DNA from: Cydia pomonella
Lineage: Eukaryota > Arthropoda > Insecta > Lepidoptera > Tortricidae
Direction of reading: 5' to 3'
Length of the DNA stretch: 64,000 nt
NCBI RefSeq assembly: GCF_033807575.1
Contig: NC_084711.1
Span: 12,152,001 to 12,216,000 of the forward strand
Shown here in pieces: positions 1 to 13,036 of the stretch. Each line of letters opens with the position of its first letter. The first letter of the stretch is position 1. The translations under genes and the position numbers were made by a program. Below the pieces are notes generated by a model. That model saw only the letters and a list, made by a program, of their open reading frames with translations, made no database searches and was not told where the DNA came from.

Positions 1-1039
1 CCTCTGACTGAACAATCTTTCACATTTCATAAGCTCAGTTTCATACAATTTATATACAATATATTTGCTTCTGCTTTAACTTTCAGAGTTCTGAGAATAT
101 TCACAGCAGCAAACACTCCACATTTACAGCGTTTGCAAAGAATTCAGTTTTCCAAGACGAGAAACATTGTTGCTTATCATCCGTCCTGCTAAGCACAGAC
201 GAGCAAGTAATTACTGCACGGATGGCGCACGCGCACGACTATGACGCATTGTCTACAGTTTTACAGGCGTCTGTCGCTGCTCGGCCTGCTTGAGGCTCCT
301 TCAGCTTTGCCTATAAATAATAGACGTCGACCACGAAAAGCAATCTCGCCGGATGGCAGTTAAGAACCCTCAGCTTATTTTATAACGAAGCTCATTAATG
401 AACAACCAGTCAGAGCTCGGAAAAATGCGTCGAGCGCCTGCGCAGTAGAGCCTGTTCTCTGTTACCGCAAACATCACCGCGGCACCAGGCAATATACTGC
501 GTATAATTATTACTTAATGGTATAATCGATTGTACCTCAAACTTAAGTATTTAATGGCGTATTTGCTACTGAACGTATACATACCGTTAAAAACGTTATA
601 GGCAATGCTAGGTTACATACGTCACCACTAAGTGCATTTAAGTACATACTCGTAAAGCGTGAAATGATTAGGCGAGTAAACGAAGCGAGTGAATGACGGT
701 TAAATACTTACTCGTATTACATTAATACGTACGTAGCTGATGTTTGTTCGTAAAGAGTGCCTATAATTACCTAACTAAACCTGCCGGACACACCTTCGAA
801 TAAATAAAAGTAAAAATCGTATATCGGGTCCGAAAGATGTTAACTTCTCCGGCTCTACTCATGAGATTTAAGTAATATTCAGTAGGTAGTTATTGAGCTA
901 GTGTAAAATAATTTTAAAACGATTTGTTTTTTTTTTACTTCGACATGTCATGTTAAGCAACAGTCATGGGGATCACTTCTTGAGACTCCAATTTTGGTAT
1001 CATTATGTTATTAAACAGTATTTGTTAATGATAATGGTA

Positions 1040-1400
1040 CGGAACCCTTCGAGTGCGAGTCCGACTCGCACTTGGCCGGTTTTTGTTTAAATATCTGAGA
1101 TATCTGTTTTTAATGAAATAACGTATTGTCGACGCTTGTTAAGTCATAATTATATTATTATCTGTGACCACGACCAGTGAAACCTACGTCAAACGTCGGA
1201 AATAAAGATGACAAAATAAAACGCGATAGACCCGGTTTTAAAGAAGGTTTAAATATTACGAAATTCTAGCTGTGACAAATATTGCCATTTGTAGGGTTCC
1301 GTGGTCAATTAGGAACGGTGTCCGTCTATCCGTCCAAGGCTTTGCTCCGTGATCGTTAATGCTAGCAAGCAGCACTTAGGCATGGATACATAGGTAAGGG
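1040..1400. repeat. Fragments of the GGGTTCCGTA repeat family
   Basis: GGTACGGAACCC with GCGAGTCCGACTCGC at 1036-1080, and a reversed body around 1277-1400 that is the inverse of 2720-2780 (GACCACGGAGCAAAGCC). Confidence 0.55.
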
Positions 1401-1772
1401 TACCTCCCATACAAGGTGTATTTTTTGGAATTCTTTTTCGCTTTAACCCAATGTTTCAATGCAATGTTTATTGGGTATCGTTGGATAGGCTCTAACAGTT
1501 TTGATAGAATTTATAACGGATCTACTTAGAAGCTTAGGTAACTATGTGATTTTTTAAAGTAATATGTTAGGTTTTACTCCTCCCCAGAAAGCAAGATAGA
1601 CGCTTCATATAAATTTTATTAACTAAATTAAAGTATATATTATATGTATTTTTATATCTTTTTTATTTATATCTGTATATGATATATTGTTTTGTATTGC
1701 GTTTATTCTGTGCTAGACTTCTTTTATTGCATCTGGAACACCTACTGACATGACATTAATTTATTTAATTCC

Positions 1773-1905
1773 GCTACCTAAAGGCTGTCTGGAAGAGATC
1801 GCTTTTTAGCGATAAGACCGCCTGTTGTTTACCTTTTCTTAATGTGTTGTATTATTTGTATTGTTTCTGTATTGAGGTATGCAATAAAGAGTATTTGTAT
1901 TGTAT
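1773..1905 (+). repeat. Non-LTR 3' end fragment with GCAATAAAGAG tail
   Basis: Contains GAAGAGATCGCTTTTTAGCG (a small palindrome) and ends GCAATAAAGAGTATTTGTA. I recognise this as a common lepidopteran retroelement 3' end; no coding sequence is attached. Confidence 0.55.
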
Positions 1906-2107
1906 AGTAAAGCCATTTTCGTCTGTAAAAAAAGCGGCAAATTAAAAAAATTACGAAGGTTTATTGTTCCATAGAAAGTTTGAATTTCCCGCCTTTTTCT
2001 ACTGGCAAAGTTGTTTCACAGACTATACCTAATTATGTTATTTGGTGTGACTCTTCGTGTGTGTTACGTATAAAAGTCTTCATTCGCATTCCCCTTGCAA
2101 GTAGGAG

Positions 2108-2819
2108 TAATAGTGAAAGCCAATATAAAAACCGGCCAAGAGCATGTCGGGCCACGCTCAGTGTAGGGTTCCGTAGTTACTCTTCCGTCACAATAAGCTA
2201 AACTGGAGCTTAAAGTATAGTAAATTGTTAACCAAGGGATGAAACGGTACCTTTCACCCGAGTTAAACAAATAGGCAAATTTGCATAATTAGTACCTAAT
2301 TAAAGTAAGTCTTTTTACTATGAAGGGAAAACTTTTTGCGATAACTCAAAAACAGCTGAACTGATCATGTCCGCTATAGTTTTCATTTAATATCTTTCTT
2401 AAGCTCTACTTCCACGATTTTTTTCATATTTTTTGGACCTATGGTTCAAAGTTAGAGGGGGGGGGACACATTTTTTTTCTTTCGGAGCGATTATCTCCGA
2501 ATATATTCACTTTATCAAAAAATGTTTGTTGAAGACCCCTATTCGTTTTTAAAAGACCTTTCTAACAATACCCCACAATCTAGGGTTGAAGCGAAAAAAA
2601 CATTTCACCCCCACTTTACGTGTAGGGGAGGTACCCTAAAAAAAATTAGATTTTTATATTTTATTGTACGACTTTGTCGGCTTTATTGATTTATATATCC
2701 ATGCCAAATTTCAGCTTTCTAGCACTAACGACCACGGAGCAAAGCCTCGGACAGACAGACAGACAGACAGACGGACATGGCGAAACTATAAGGGTTCCTA
2801 GTTGACTACGGAACCCTAA
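2108..2819 (+). mobile_element. Repeat with CGGCCAAGAGCATGTCGGG start and GACTACGGAACCCT end
   Basis: A start and end of the GGGTTCCGTA theme, with a (GACA)n microsatellite near 2752. A related copy spans 35366-36213. Confidence 0.65.
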
Positions 2820-3865
2820 AAAGTTATTTGTTTATCAACCGACGGATGATTGTCAAGTTAACGCGCGATGGCGCGTTGCCCGGGCGTTGATGTCTAACGT
2901 AGTAGCGCGCACACGAACACTACTGTCGTCGTGAATGAATGTTATCGGTTCCAGAGATACATTAACCAAATTGGGTTTACCATATAAATACCCATTACGC
3001 TGAATGCGTTAACCATAATCGTCGCCATCAGTTGCATTTACATGCAATATAGAAATAACTATACATGATATAGCCCATAACGGTAATTTGTAATGTAATG
3101 AACATATCAATATGCAAACGGTCTCTTAATTTATTTAAAATTTTAAGTAGAATAAACTCAGGAGCTTCATCTAGAGAGAATATCAAGATCTCATTTGCCT
3201 AAACTGTCAATTCGATCGTTTGTAATACCTATTGATGATGATCTTTAAAATACAGTTTTTATATGTTATTTGCTTATTAACTTTATTTAAAATGGTCTAG
3301 AATTACATTTCTACAGGTATATAAGTATTTCCGATAATTACGTAGGTATCACACAAGGCGGGAGCATCCTGGCAGGGCAGAGTGCGCTGATAAATCGAAG
3401 CATGTCGTCATTTGTTCGAGTCGTGTCCGCGAAGGCCTTCCTCGCGCACTTCACAAAAACCACCGAAATGCCTGCCGGATGAGCTAACCCGCCCTGTCCT
3501 CGACTCATTGATTACCTTGTAAAAAATTCAATCATCGGTCAAATTTACAATAATTCCGTTGGAACCACCAAACGCGAACATTCCTATTCCGCGTACCTAA
3601 GTATATTTACCGCCGTGGTCGCCGCGGAATGACGGCGCCGTTTAAAACACCGCTTCAAATTAAAATATTCCTTTACAGGCAGTGAACTGCAAAGTTTATA
3701 GGTGCATTAAAGTGTTGCAAATAGCTACTTTGTAATTGTTGAATTACTAAAAAAGTACTTGTAGGTAGGTACTGCTGATTGTAAGAGGTGCGGAATTTCA
3801 CGGTTCCGACGAAGCTCTAACAAACATGGTGGTCACTAACAAAAGCCCTTTATTTCCTTTTTATC

Positions 3866-4009
3866 GGCCCGATTCGAACTTTAAAATACGTCGAATATTA
3901 GGTCTAGACTAGATACGATATGGATCGGATATGTCAGTGTCAAAGTGACGTTTCCCCAAACATATCTACCTAATGTTTGACATATCTTAAAGTTTGAATC
4001 GGGCTATTA
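3866..4009. mobile_element. MITE with GCCCGATTCGAACTTTAA ends
   Basis: Left GCCCGATTCGAACTTTAA and right (reverse) GCCCGATTCAAACTTTAA are imperfect inverted ends around about 100 bases with an inner inverted motif (ATATGT...ACATAT). Confidence 0.75.
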
Positions 4010-5394
4010 GTAATCTTCCTACAGCGTGAAACATTTTGTAATCAGTGTAATGTAAGAATAATCTTATGGCTGAAGGTTCAGATAGACGCATTCGCGGATA
4101 GGGGATATTACGCAAAACTCTGCCTAGGGGACGCCACTAGCTCTGCAACTAGATGCAACTATCTAGCACCATTTGAGAGAGTCTGTGCTGGAAAAGAAGA
4201 GTCTTGGAATACTTGTAAGAGAACCAATACATTTTATGACTCTTCTCTTTTACGCACAGGCTCTAAATATTTTGTACAATTATAGTTTTAATATACGTGA
4301 GATGGTAGTCATGGTAGGTTTTAACTTAATTGTCACCAACATACCTAACCTCACCATGAGTCTCACGTAGCCTTATAAACGCTAGAGAATGCGTCAAATC
4401 AAACGCAGTGCATCTAGCTTGCACCAATGTCAGTACGAGGGAGATGCATTGTAAGTTACTTTACGCAGTCGGTAGCGAATATGCCAGTGTCAAACTCGTG
4501 GTAAGGATGCAGATACACAATCAAGTCTGGTGCCTATTCGTTGTTTGCACTATACTATGGAGGTTGTTTATAAGATAAAAATATGCCGACGATTATGAAG
4601 GCGCTTTGAATAGTCCTGGTTGTATAATTATTACTTTTAATATTTCAACTTCGCGACTCTTTGTTTGGCATGCCAATGACTAAAGAATTTCACACGAACA
4701 ACTTAGTAAGGTCTGGCACCTCGGCTATTATCTCTTGTGCACGGCGCGGGCCAAAGAAACGGTGGGATGATTCACAAATATGTGTTTGTATTATAATTGC
4801 GGGATGATTGTGCTTTACTGAGCTAATAAAAAAGAAACCGGATACGCATAATACGAGATATAAGCTGATGTCAACACCATGACGTAGTCGCCGGGATGAT
4901 GTTGGCTCATAAATGTTCATGTTTATCTACGCACAGTATCTACACCTATTGGCCTACTATCGTCCATTCAAGTTATATAACCCGCAATAATGAAGATATT
5001 TTTACATAAAGTAGTAAACGACGAACCTACTTAAGTACTTTTATATAATGTGAACTACGCATGTATGTGCAGTAGGTTTCGGAAGTCACTGATGTAAAGC
5101 TACGACACTATAGCCGGAAACCCACTGAAATAGGACGCGACCCAAATGCCATAACGGTCAGAATTTTTGGTTCTATGTCAGGATTGTAGGGGGACATAGT
5201 GAATGTCAGGGTTTTTTACAAGTTTTTATTTAACTTGCCCTGTTAGTAGGTATGTTAGTGTGGGTCCAATCTTGGAAGCTAAAATTGACCCACTTGCCGA
5301 TTCCGATTGAGCGGAAATTTTGCATACTTTCATATGACAATGCAAGAATATGATGATGGAGACAGGAGGTGGCCATAGGAACTCTGTGATAATA
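4010..5394. other. Gene-free stretch, AT-rich
   Basis: No domain-bearing frame. An imperfect inverted repeat (ACGTGAGA...TCTCACGT) lies at 4297-4370. I see nothing else I can name. Confidence 0.5.
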
Positions 5395-5560
5395 AGGGTT
5401 CCTAGTTGACTACGGAACCCTAAAAACACCGGCCACAAGTGCGAGTCAGACTCGCGAACGAAGGGTTCCGTAGCATTAAAAATCTATATAAAAACCGGTC
5501 AAGTGCAAGTTTGTTTACCTCGCGCACCGAGGGCTCCGTACAAACTTTATGTTATTAGCA
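5395..5560. repeat. Cluster of GGGTTCCGTA / GCGAGTC repeat ends
   Basis: Three partial ends (near 5398, 5430 and 5510) occur in series, such as GACTACGGAACCCT, GTGCGAGTCAGACTCGC and CGCGCACCGAGGGC. They look like nested or abutting insertions. Confidence 0.6.
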
Positions 5561-5889
5561 TAATTGTGTACAGCGCCATCTATGGGCAAATTGGCTAACT
5601 AATTTGTGCGATCTGTATGTATGTTGGTTTCTCAGGGCTAATTCCTTATCATGTAAACCGATTTCAATATTTTTTGTTTTATTTGAAAGAAGGTATCTTT
5701 AGTGTAATCTCATAGGAATTTCCACTATAATAAACATCCGCAAACGGAATTAAAATGCAAATTGAATTATAATAGTATTTTATACAATCGTGATATAACA
5801 GAGAGCTTTTCAGTCGAGTACCGTGTTTAGGCAACGAAGCTTGCTGAGTTGCCAATGATTATATCACTATTGTATGCAATACTTTTTCT

Positions 5890-5957
5890 ACGAGTCAATA
5901 AAAATCTTATACCTTTAAACCTGCTCGTTTAAAGGTATAAGATTTTTATTGACTCGT
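5890..5957. repeat. Perfect 31-bp hairpin with 6-base loop
   Basis: Arm ACGAGTCAATAAAAATC... (31 bases) is followed by loop CTGCTC and the exact reverse complement. A TA microsatellite follows. It is probably the end of an inverted-repeat element. Confidence 0.95.
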
Positions 5958-6186
5958 GATATATATATATATATATATCACGCGATATTCTTCTATATAT
6001 ATATATATATGTATATATATTTCTGTAATCTCGGAAACGGCTCTAACGATTTCGCAGAAATTTGGTATATGGGGGTTTTTGGGGGTATACAATCTATCTA
6101 GATTAGTCTTATGTTTGGGAAAACGCGTGTTTTCGAGTTTTCATGTGTTTTTCTTTCGACGCAGAATATGGTCGCTAATTTCGTGT

Positions 6187-6330
6187 TGCCGGCCACTGTC
6201 CGTTTGGTCCAGCAGGTTAAGACGCGGACTGCTAATCGGGTGTTACGGGTTCGAATCTCGCCCGGTGACTAACTTTTTTTTTATATGTTCAAGTTTATAT
6301 ATAATATTTTTAATTTTTATTGTTTTAGAC
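6187..6330 (+). mobile_element. tRNA-like SINE head
   Basis: TTTGGTCCAGCAGGTTAAG resembles an A box and GGGTTCGAATCTCG a B box, spaced as in a tRNA. The ends do not pair into a proper acceptor stem, so I call a SINE rather than a tRNA gene. Confidence 0.6.
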
Positions 6331-7014
6331 AAGTTTAATTTAGTAAAAAAATGACCTATGTAATAAGAGAAATTGACAATAGATGGCGTTACTCTGTGAC
6401 AAGTGCTGTAAGGTTAAAATCGATTGTAAATAATAATAATTGTCAGTTCACATTTTACTTTTTAAGTTTATGTAGATTATCACCTATACACCACCATATT
6501 ACAATAAATAGTTATAACCGAGCAAAGCTCGGTCGCCCAGGTACTAATACTTTAAATTAATAAAATCATACAGGTAAACAAGCCAAAAGTATACAGCTAT
6601 TTAAGATACGCTAGCAGCCGCGATACGAGATTATAGGTTTTCGTAGTCTATGGCTGTTGCTATATTAAGGGTTTCACATATGCGTTTATGACTTTTGAAG
6701 CTGTTGTTTCTACTATACAACCTCAAATAAATAATTAATTTGAGCTATCGTTTTGTTTCGTCCTCTTGACCGCGGCGAGCTGTGATTGGTCCATTTCATT
6801 ATAGTTGACTAAACCGTTTCGAAATGAATATTATAGTTGAGTTGGGAGCCCATACGTGAAAAGTACCCAATTACAGTTTGGTATACGAAATCTTAATTAA
6901 ACCATTACAGTCGACGAGTAGAAAAAATGTTATTTCTACTCGAGACATATATTCATAGATAGTTATAAGCTTACCTAGTTACTAAAAACCTAGATATTAA
7001 TTAATTTAATTTTC

Positions 7015-8286
7015 ATCAAACTTGCTCGAAATTGTTCTTATTTCATGCAGGTGTACTGAAGGACAAAGGCGTATTTTGTTCCCGCGGGAGTTATGGATTG
7101 TGAAAAAAAAAAGCCATAACTCCCTAGGGAGTTATAGTTTTTTTATTTTATTATGTCACTTATACAAACCAAGTAGCATAAATGAGTTTTACTTTTAAAA
7201 TACTTACGTTTATAATTTAATATTTTTGTTTATGTTTAGAATCGACTGATCGTGTGGGGAAACGGGTTTGATGTTCAAAGGGCTTTCATCTGCCAAAAAA
7301 AATGTATTCGTGCCATACGTGGAGTTTGCCCAATTCTTGTAAACCTCTTTTCTCGGAATTAAATATTCTCCCTCTACCCTGTCTCTATGTGTTTAAAGTC
7401 TCTAAATTTGTAAAACTGAATATGAACTTGTTTACGATCCTAGAAACACTAGGAATACAAACAGGCTTGTTGTACCTAAACAGCAAAGAACTGCTGCTTT
7501 TAAGAAAAACTGTTACTCAATGGGTGTCACCATATACAATAAGCTGCCAGAGTATATAAAAGATCTGCCATATACTAAATTTAAAACAGCGCCTTTTAAA
7601 TAGCTACTGGCAAAAAACTTTTACTCTATTAATGAATTTATTGCGGATAGTAATGTATAAAATTCATATTAGTAAAATTTATATTATAAATACTTTATAC
7701 TTAATTATTTTATTATCTGTTGCTGGCACTGTACACTGAAAAATTGACTTATTGTTTATTCTATTTTAGTTTAATTTAAGTTAATGTAGTTTAGTAATTA
7801 AGTTAATTTAAGGTAGTCTTATGTAGTACAAATTTGTAGTACAAATGTATTATAAGGACCCATTTGCATACTGACAAAAACGGCTAAAAAGGCTAGGACA
7901 TGTAACTTTAGTAACACCTTTTTATGTGCAAATAAATTATTATTATGAATTATTATTAATTAAATAATTTGATTAATTTAACAGCCGTTTATAATATTTT
8001 TACATAATTTTCAATCGTGGCTGAATGCCGAATAGGTCTATGCCCTCGATGCTAACCTGTCAAGAAATTATAAAATGGCGGACGAATGTTTGATATGTCA
8101 CCGTATTTAAGAATTATTTCGTTTAAAATTTAGTTTTTTCTTCGCAAGCGTGATGAAAAACAGTGTGTGTAATTCCGGGGGTAAGAATATTGCAAACTCG
8201 GGTCTTTAATTCCCCCCAGCCTGCGGCTGTCGGAAATACCACCCTCGTATCCAAAATTTCACTTAACCCCCTCGTTGCACAAGGTA
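7015..8286 (+). mobile_element. MITE-like element with CTCCCTAGGGAG palindrome (copy 1, split by a non-LTR insertion)
   Basis: The element carries CCATAACTCCCTAGGGAGTT near 7111 and GCAACGAGGGGG-type sequence (reverse) at its end. It matches the copies at 42383-42917 and 62869-63408 in reverse orientation. Both ends have a TTGC(T/G)CGAA / TGTGATGAAA theme. Confidence 0.75.
7236..7962 (+). mobile_element. 5'-truncated non-LTR retrotransposon, RT C-terminal piece and 3' UTR
   Basis: In three shifting frames one reads LIVWGNGFDVQRAFICQKK, CIRAIRGV, then SCKPLFSELNILPLP and FKVSKFVKLNMNLF. This is the C-terminal region typical of Jockey/CR1-type RTs. Frameshifts make it dead. The element ends in an ATT-rich tail near 7960 and is inserted inside another repeat (7015-8286), whose intact form is seen at 42.4 and 62.9 kb. 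Confidence 0.75.
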
Positions 8287-8365
8287 CTATTAATATGTGT
8301 CACAGGACATTATATAATATTTGGTGTTCAATAGGTTTAAATTACTGAACTCTACAGCACTGTAG

Positions 8366-8880
8366 ATGTAGATGTAGTGTAGGGACGCCCGGCCGGAAGC
8401 AGGCGGGCTGTCGATCGCGTGTTGCGTTCATTCAGCCCAATTCCCTGAAGTTGGAGCTGCAGGTTACTGTCCCGGCGGCATTCCCATACCAATCTCCTCA
8501 AATCTTCTTGTTTTCCTGCAGAACAGAAGGACATCTTTAAGTTCGACGTCCTTTAGTTCGTTTTCTATTAGTGAGTCTCTACCGAATGTTGTAGTTTCCT
8601 CCTTACCACAGTGTGGACAGGAGGCGTCTCTATTTATTTTCATTACCTTGAGGTGTCTGTTGAGAGTATTGTGACCAGTAATGATACCTGTCAATATTCT
8701 CAGACTGCTCTTACCTAGTTTCAGAAGATACCTGGTTCTTTTGTGATCAATGCCCTTGACCATCATCTTCGACTGTCTGCAGCTAGTTTCTTCTTCCCAT
8801 TCTCTCTGTGCTTCCATTTCTTTTACCTTTTCTATAACTCCCTTCGTGACATCCGCTGACATAGGCAGAGCCGGTTCTTC
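8366..8880 (-). mobile_element. 5'-truncated non-LTR fragment (RNase H / Cys-His tail) with 14-bp target duplication
   Basis: The minus strand reads a protein with RYLLKLGKSSLRILTGIITG, HNTLNRHLKVM and CPHCGKEE, the C-terminal region typical of RNase H-bearing non-LTR elements. It is flanked by the direct repeat CTACAGCACTGTAG at 8352-8365 and 8881-8894. A (TACATC)n-like tail lies at the low-coordinate end. It is dead, broken after the Cys motif. Confidence 0.8.
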
Positions 8881-8894
8881 CTACAGCACTGTAG

Positions 8895-11122
8895 GGGAGA
8901 CTTCCTCTAAATTAAAAAGTCATAGAATTTAAAACAGATCTAAATTATGACTAAACATGTAGTTCTATTGTATTATTATTACTTAAGACCTATTGTAAAT
9001 ACCATCTTTAAGCAAATAAATCTCTGAATCTGAATTTGAAAGTTATAGAGGTCTGATTTTATTTTTCCTGTGATCTTTATGATATGTTATTATTATATAA
9101 AAAAAATCATATTATTTCATTCGTAAACATCGGAGATAAGGAGGGGAATTATATTTTTTTTCACATTTTCCTTCACAAGTCAATTTTTTTTCACTATGGA
9201 AAAAAAAATTATATTTTGTAATCACTTTGATTTGGAAAGGAAACACTATCCGTGAGTGGTATATTTAGTTGTGGCGATTTATCAGCTTCATTAATGTCTA
9301 TGTATTTCCAAATCGTTTTAAGTAATTCTTCTTTAGTTTTCATACATACAATCAAATCGCGAAATACATTTTATATTTGACAATGAGATTTCTCTGGAAA
9401 TGCTTGACAAACGTCATATTGTCAATGATAACGGCCTTGGCAGCTAACCCATCGAGGGTACACTGTAGCACAAATTTACAGAATGGATGATAATGAAAAT
9501 CGCGTAATAAGAAATGTATCACCCGGAATATATCCTCGTGGCGTGGCGTATATTTTCTTTTTTCTTTTATTTCGCTTCTTTCGCTTCCTCGCTTGGCGTG
9601 CGATATGAGGTCGGGGGTCTTCTAGCGTTCTTCCTCACGCTTTATCCAAAACGCGAAAAACTGGGGGAAACTTCACGCTAATTGTAGCATCCTCCGCCAT
9701 GTAAAAGGGATGTCACAAACATCGACTACTCTTAATGGTTGCCACCTTCAGATATTTAATCATCTAACAGGGCGATAGTTCTGAATTCAAATACATAATC
9801 GTTGCCAGTTACCTACCAAAAGACTGTGAAGGTTTCAAACCTTCACAATAACATTATCTTCCGTGCCCAAATATATGATTGTCTGCAGGACATTTACAAT
9901 AAATACTAAAGCATTATAAAACAAAGAAATTGGGTGTTTATAAATATCTGAACTTTATTGTCGAAGCGTAAAAAAATGCGTGCTCAGATTATTTTAAGCA
10001 ACATGTACTTGGTGCAGATATATTTGGGGCCGATTGTACCTACCTACGGTTTAAGAACCTAAAGAACCGTTAAAACACGTACGAGTACCAATGCAATGTT
10101 ATATTTCCTCTCAATTAAACCGTTAAAATGAAAGAGCCGTTAAATAATTAAGCTTACGTGGTAATTAAGCCCAAATTGTGTGCACTTCGTTTTATGTGCA
10201 TACATTTGTGGAGCCTCATCTACAACATTAATAATAATACTTATGTAGTACTCAAGTATTTAGTCAGAATTTAATATCTTTTTAATAAATGTTTTCCGTA
10301 TTTATTTTGAATTCAAGCTAGACTTGGTAAGAACTCGAGTCTTGTGAGTATAAATTAGATAAAATAGACTAATTGTAAGTTTTATGTGAGACTTACTCTG
10401 AAAAGAATTGGGAGAGTTTTGAATCGTGAGTCCGAGTTTCGAGTATTCTTTAGGCATGACGTAAAAGGACTCGAGTCCTTACAAGTTATGCAATGGAAAA
10501 ATGTCGGTATTAAAATACGAAGTCTGCTTTAAATTTGTTGAACAAACATTCAGCACTTCAGTAAATTATAATTTCATTATAATAAGTAAGTCTAAAAACC
10601 TGTGTAGAGTCGTAAACATAAGGGCTCCAAAGATTCGAGTCTTTTCCAACTTTAAGACAGGCTAATACAGTCAGCATCAAAAGTTGTGGATCAGGGTGCT
10701 TAGCCAACATGCCAATCTTTAACGCTACGTAGCGTAGCGTAGTCATCTCTCTATATCACTTTTCCCTATAAGTACCACAGTGACAGTTGCGTTTCGTTCG
10801 CTACTGAGCATTAAGAGGGAAGAATAACTTTGCGATCATAACGAAATAGGTAACGGTACTTTTTCTATGACATTCCATTTCGGGGAAAAAACGGTTTCCA
10901 CTGACTAAATCTTAACAAATGACTTTGATTTTAATGTCCATGGCTTCAGCATAATATATTCTAGGTTCATAGGCTTCGCTTTATTTTATTTAAGTATTTC
11001 AAATTTTGAAAAAAAAAAGAAAAACCTATAAACCTAGTTTTTTATTGTGTCAATAATATATTAAATAATCATGGAGATTAGAAATTTTTAAATGCTCCTC
11101 ACTCTTATAACAATAATAAAAA
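8895..11122. other. Gene-free stretch
   Basis: Only short frames. The region near 10730-10800 (ACGTAGCGTAGCGTAG, GCGTTTCGTTCGCTA) resembles repeat DNA. No exon is supported. Confidence 0.5.
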
Positions 11123-11290
11123 CCGGCCAAGTGCGAGACGGACTCGCGCACCGAGGGTTCCGTACAAACCTGTAGGTATATATGTAACTAAAAATTTACG
11201 GTTTTCGCAATTTTTCCTTTATCTGTGCTATAAGACGTTGCTTCGTACCAAATTTCAAGATTCCGTAAATCACCAGAGCACGACGGCTTG
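11123..11290 (+). repeat. Repeat fragment with GCGAGACGGACTCGC and GAGGGTTCCGTAC
   Basis: A typical start (CCGGCCAAGTGCGAG) of this repeat family followed by a short body; the other end is missing. A further start fragment is at 36285-36345. Confidence 0.65.
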
Positions 11291-11929
11291 AGCATTGAGC
11301 AATTTCAGCATGCGGGGATTCACCTGCCAAGGGTATTGTGGCTGCTGTTCAACATTTGCCTAAGACATGCATATCTGCCTGAGGACCTCATGCGAACTGT
11401 ATACAATTTGGATACAAACAATTAAATACTGATAAATTTTTGTATTTATTATTATACGTTAATTTACAACTAAAACAAATAAATCGAACTTACTGCTAAA
11501 TTGAGTAAATACTCAATATTTACTCAGTATTTACTCTTAAGTATTTACTCACTACCCATCTCTAATCGGAACAAAATTGAAATGTATAAACCGTAAGTAA
11601 ACAGTAGTCCAGCTTGGAATTAATATAATGGCGTCATTCATAAACGCGCTACAAGCCTCGATTAGCTTTTAATCTACCTCTATATATTAATCGTTTGTCT
11701 TAATCTGTCATTTTGACTTATGTACGTATTTGTAAGAAAATGATAAAACATAACAAACTGAGTCTTGTAACATTTTATGAATAAGGGGGTATTATTTTTA
11801 TTGGTAGGTAATTTATATTTTATTTTTCCATTGTTTTGAAAAGAACCGTTGTCTTGTCATGTATCAAATTTTATAAGAGACGACACCAGTGGGCTTGTTT
11901 GTCGAATGTGTGCTATGCTATATATTATT

Positions 11930-12120
11930 GTGGAATATTATTATTCTCTTTATTTATCTTGTTATGTATTATCTATTCTAATTTTTAATTATTAATAATT
12001 TGATTGTAATTACTTTTTGTATACAAGTAGGTGCTAACATAGTCTAAGGAATTGTAACTAACATTTTTCTTTATGGGCCCCCGGCCTGAAATAAACGGAT
12101 ATTTAATTTAATTTAATTTA
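11930..12120 (+). repeat. Non-LTR 3' end fragment with TTTAA-repeat tail
   Basis: It ends CCTGAAATAAACGGATA followed by ATTTA/ATTTAA repeats, typical of a 5'-truncated retroelement tail. Confidence 0.5.
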
Positions 12121-12991
12121 TGCGACCGCTCTTGAGTATGAGGATTCATTACAACGATTCTTTCCATTCCAACTTAATTACTTATGGATCATTGTCGTGT
12201 ACTGGGACTTACACCTTAACAATAAATTTCCACAAATTTTAATTTTCATAGGTTTTGTACTTTTGAAATAACGTTTTGAAACTAGATATGAAAAGCAGTT
12301 TGCCTATCCAGGGGGGCTGTCTAATTTCCGAAACACGATCCTCGTGTCAGGGTAATGTACTAGCTACCGGGTAATTAATGTGTTTGCACTGTAGTTATTA
12401 ACCGAAATCGGACCTGGGATACTGTTGTCATCGCTTACCGAGCCTTCGCCTGCAGCAGGATCAGACCATCCCTCTGCACACCCTTTTGCAGTGACAAAGT
12501 GTTTTACGATAACAAGACGTGTATAGTGACACTTTCACACTTTATACATAGTTGGATTAGACATACTCTTTTAAGGTAAGATGGTTGTGTTTGATACCGT
12601 TGCTAAACTTGCTGGAATATTTTTTGTATGGAAACAACATACTAGTTATAACAATTAACGTCTACTGCTTATTGTTACCTACCCCTTCGCTAATCAATCA
12701 TTCTTAAGTTATCTTGAGCATTACCATTAATGCGGAATCTTAAGGCCAGGCCTTATAAGATTTCCGTTAACAATTAAGCAGACTAAACTTTTACAAAGTC
12801 CAAGCTTATTCAAAGCTAATATATTCTGCATGTTAATTGGTTTTAAAAAGTGGGGCATCTATCCCACTTTTACCCAATGTTTTATATGTATTTAATTGTT
12901 TAAACCAGTCGCATATAAACTGTAAACGCTGCAGGCACTTGTGTCGTGGTGCATTGTTCGTGCCAGTGCCGTTGCCACCACTCGTATCCTA
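12121..12991. other. Gene-free stretch with one weak exon-like patch
   Basis: At about 12440-12480 the minus strand reads GCAGGCGAAGGCTCG followed by GTAAGC, a possible donor. No matching acceptor and no family recognised, so I do not call an exon. Confidence 0.35.
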
Positions 12992-13036
12992 TACCATAAC
13001 ACCCAATATGTATAATACATATTGGGTGTTATGGTA
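12992..13036. repeat. Perfect 21-bp hairpin with 3-base loop
   Basis: TACCATAACACCCAATATG-TA, loop TAA, then the exact reverse complement. The loop is very short for a pre-miRNA; it is more likely a palindromic MITE remnant. Confidence 0.95.

Noticed and set aside
300..330. TATA-like CCTATAAATAATAG near the left edge
   Set aside because: The following ATG opens only about ten codons and no exon follows; too weak to call a promoter.
6191..6270. tRNA gene
   Set aside because: A and B boxes are present but the ends do not form an acceptor stem; better explained as a SINE head. The same applies to 18592-18675 and 46764-46835.
12440..12485. Possible minus-strand exon ending at GTAAGC
   Set aside because: No acceptor, no recognisable protein, single donor-like site is not enough.
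12992..13036. microRNA precursor
   Set aside because: A 3-base loop and only 21 pairs do not suit Drosha/Dicer processing.
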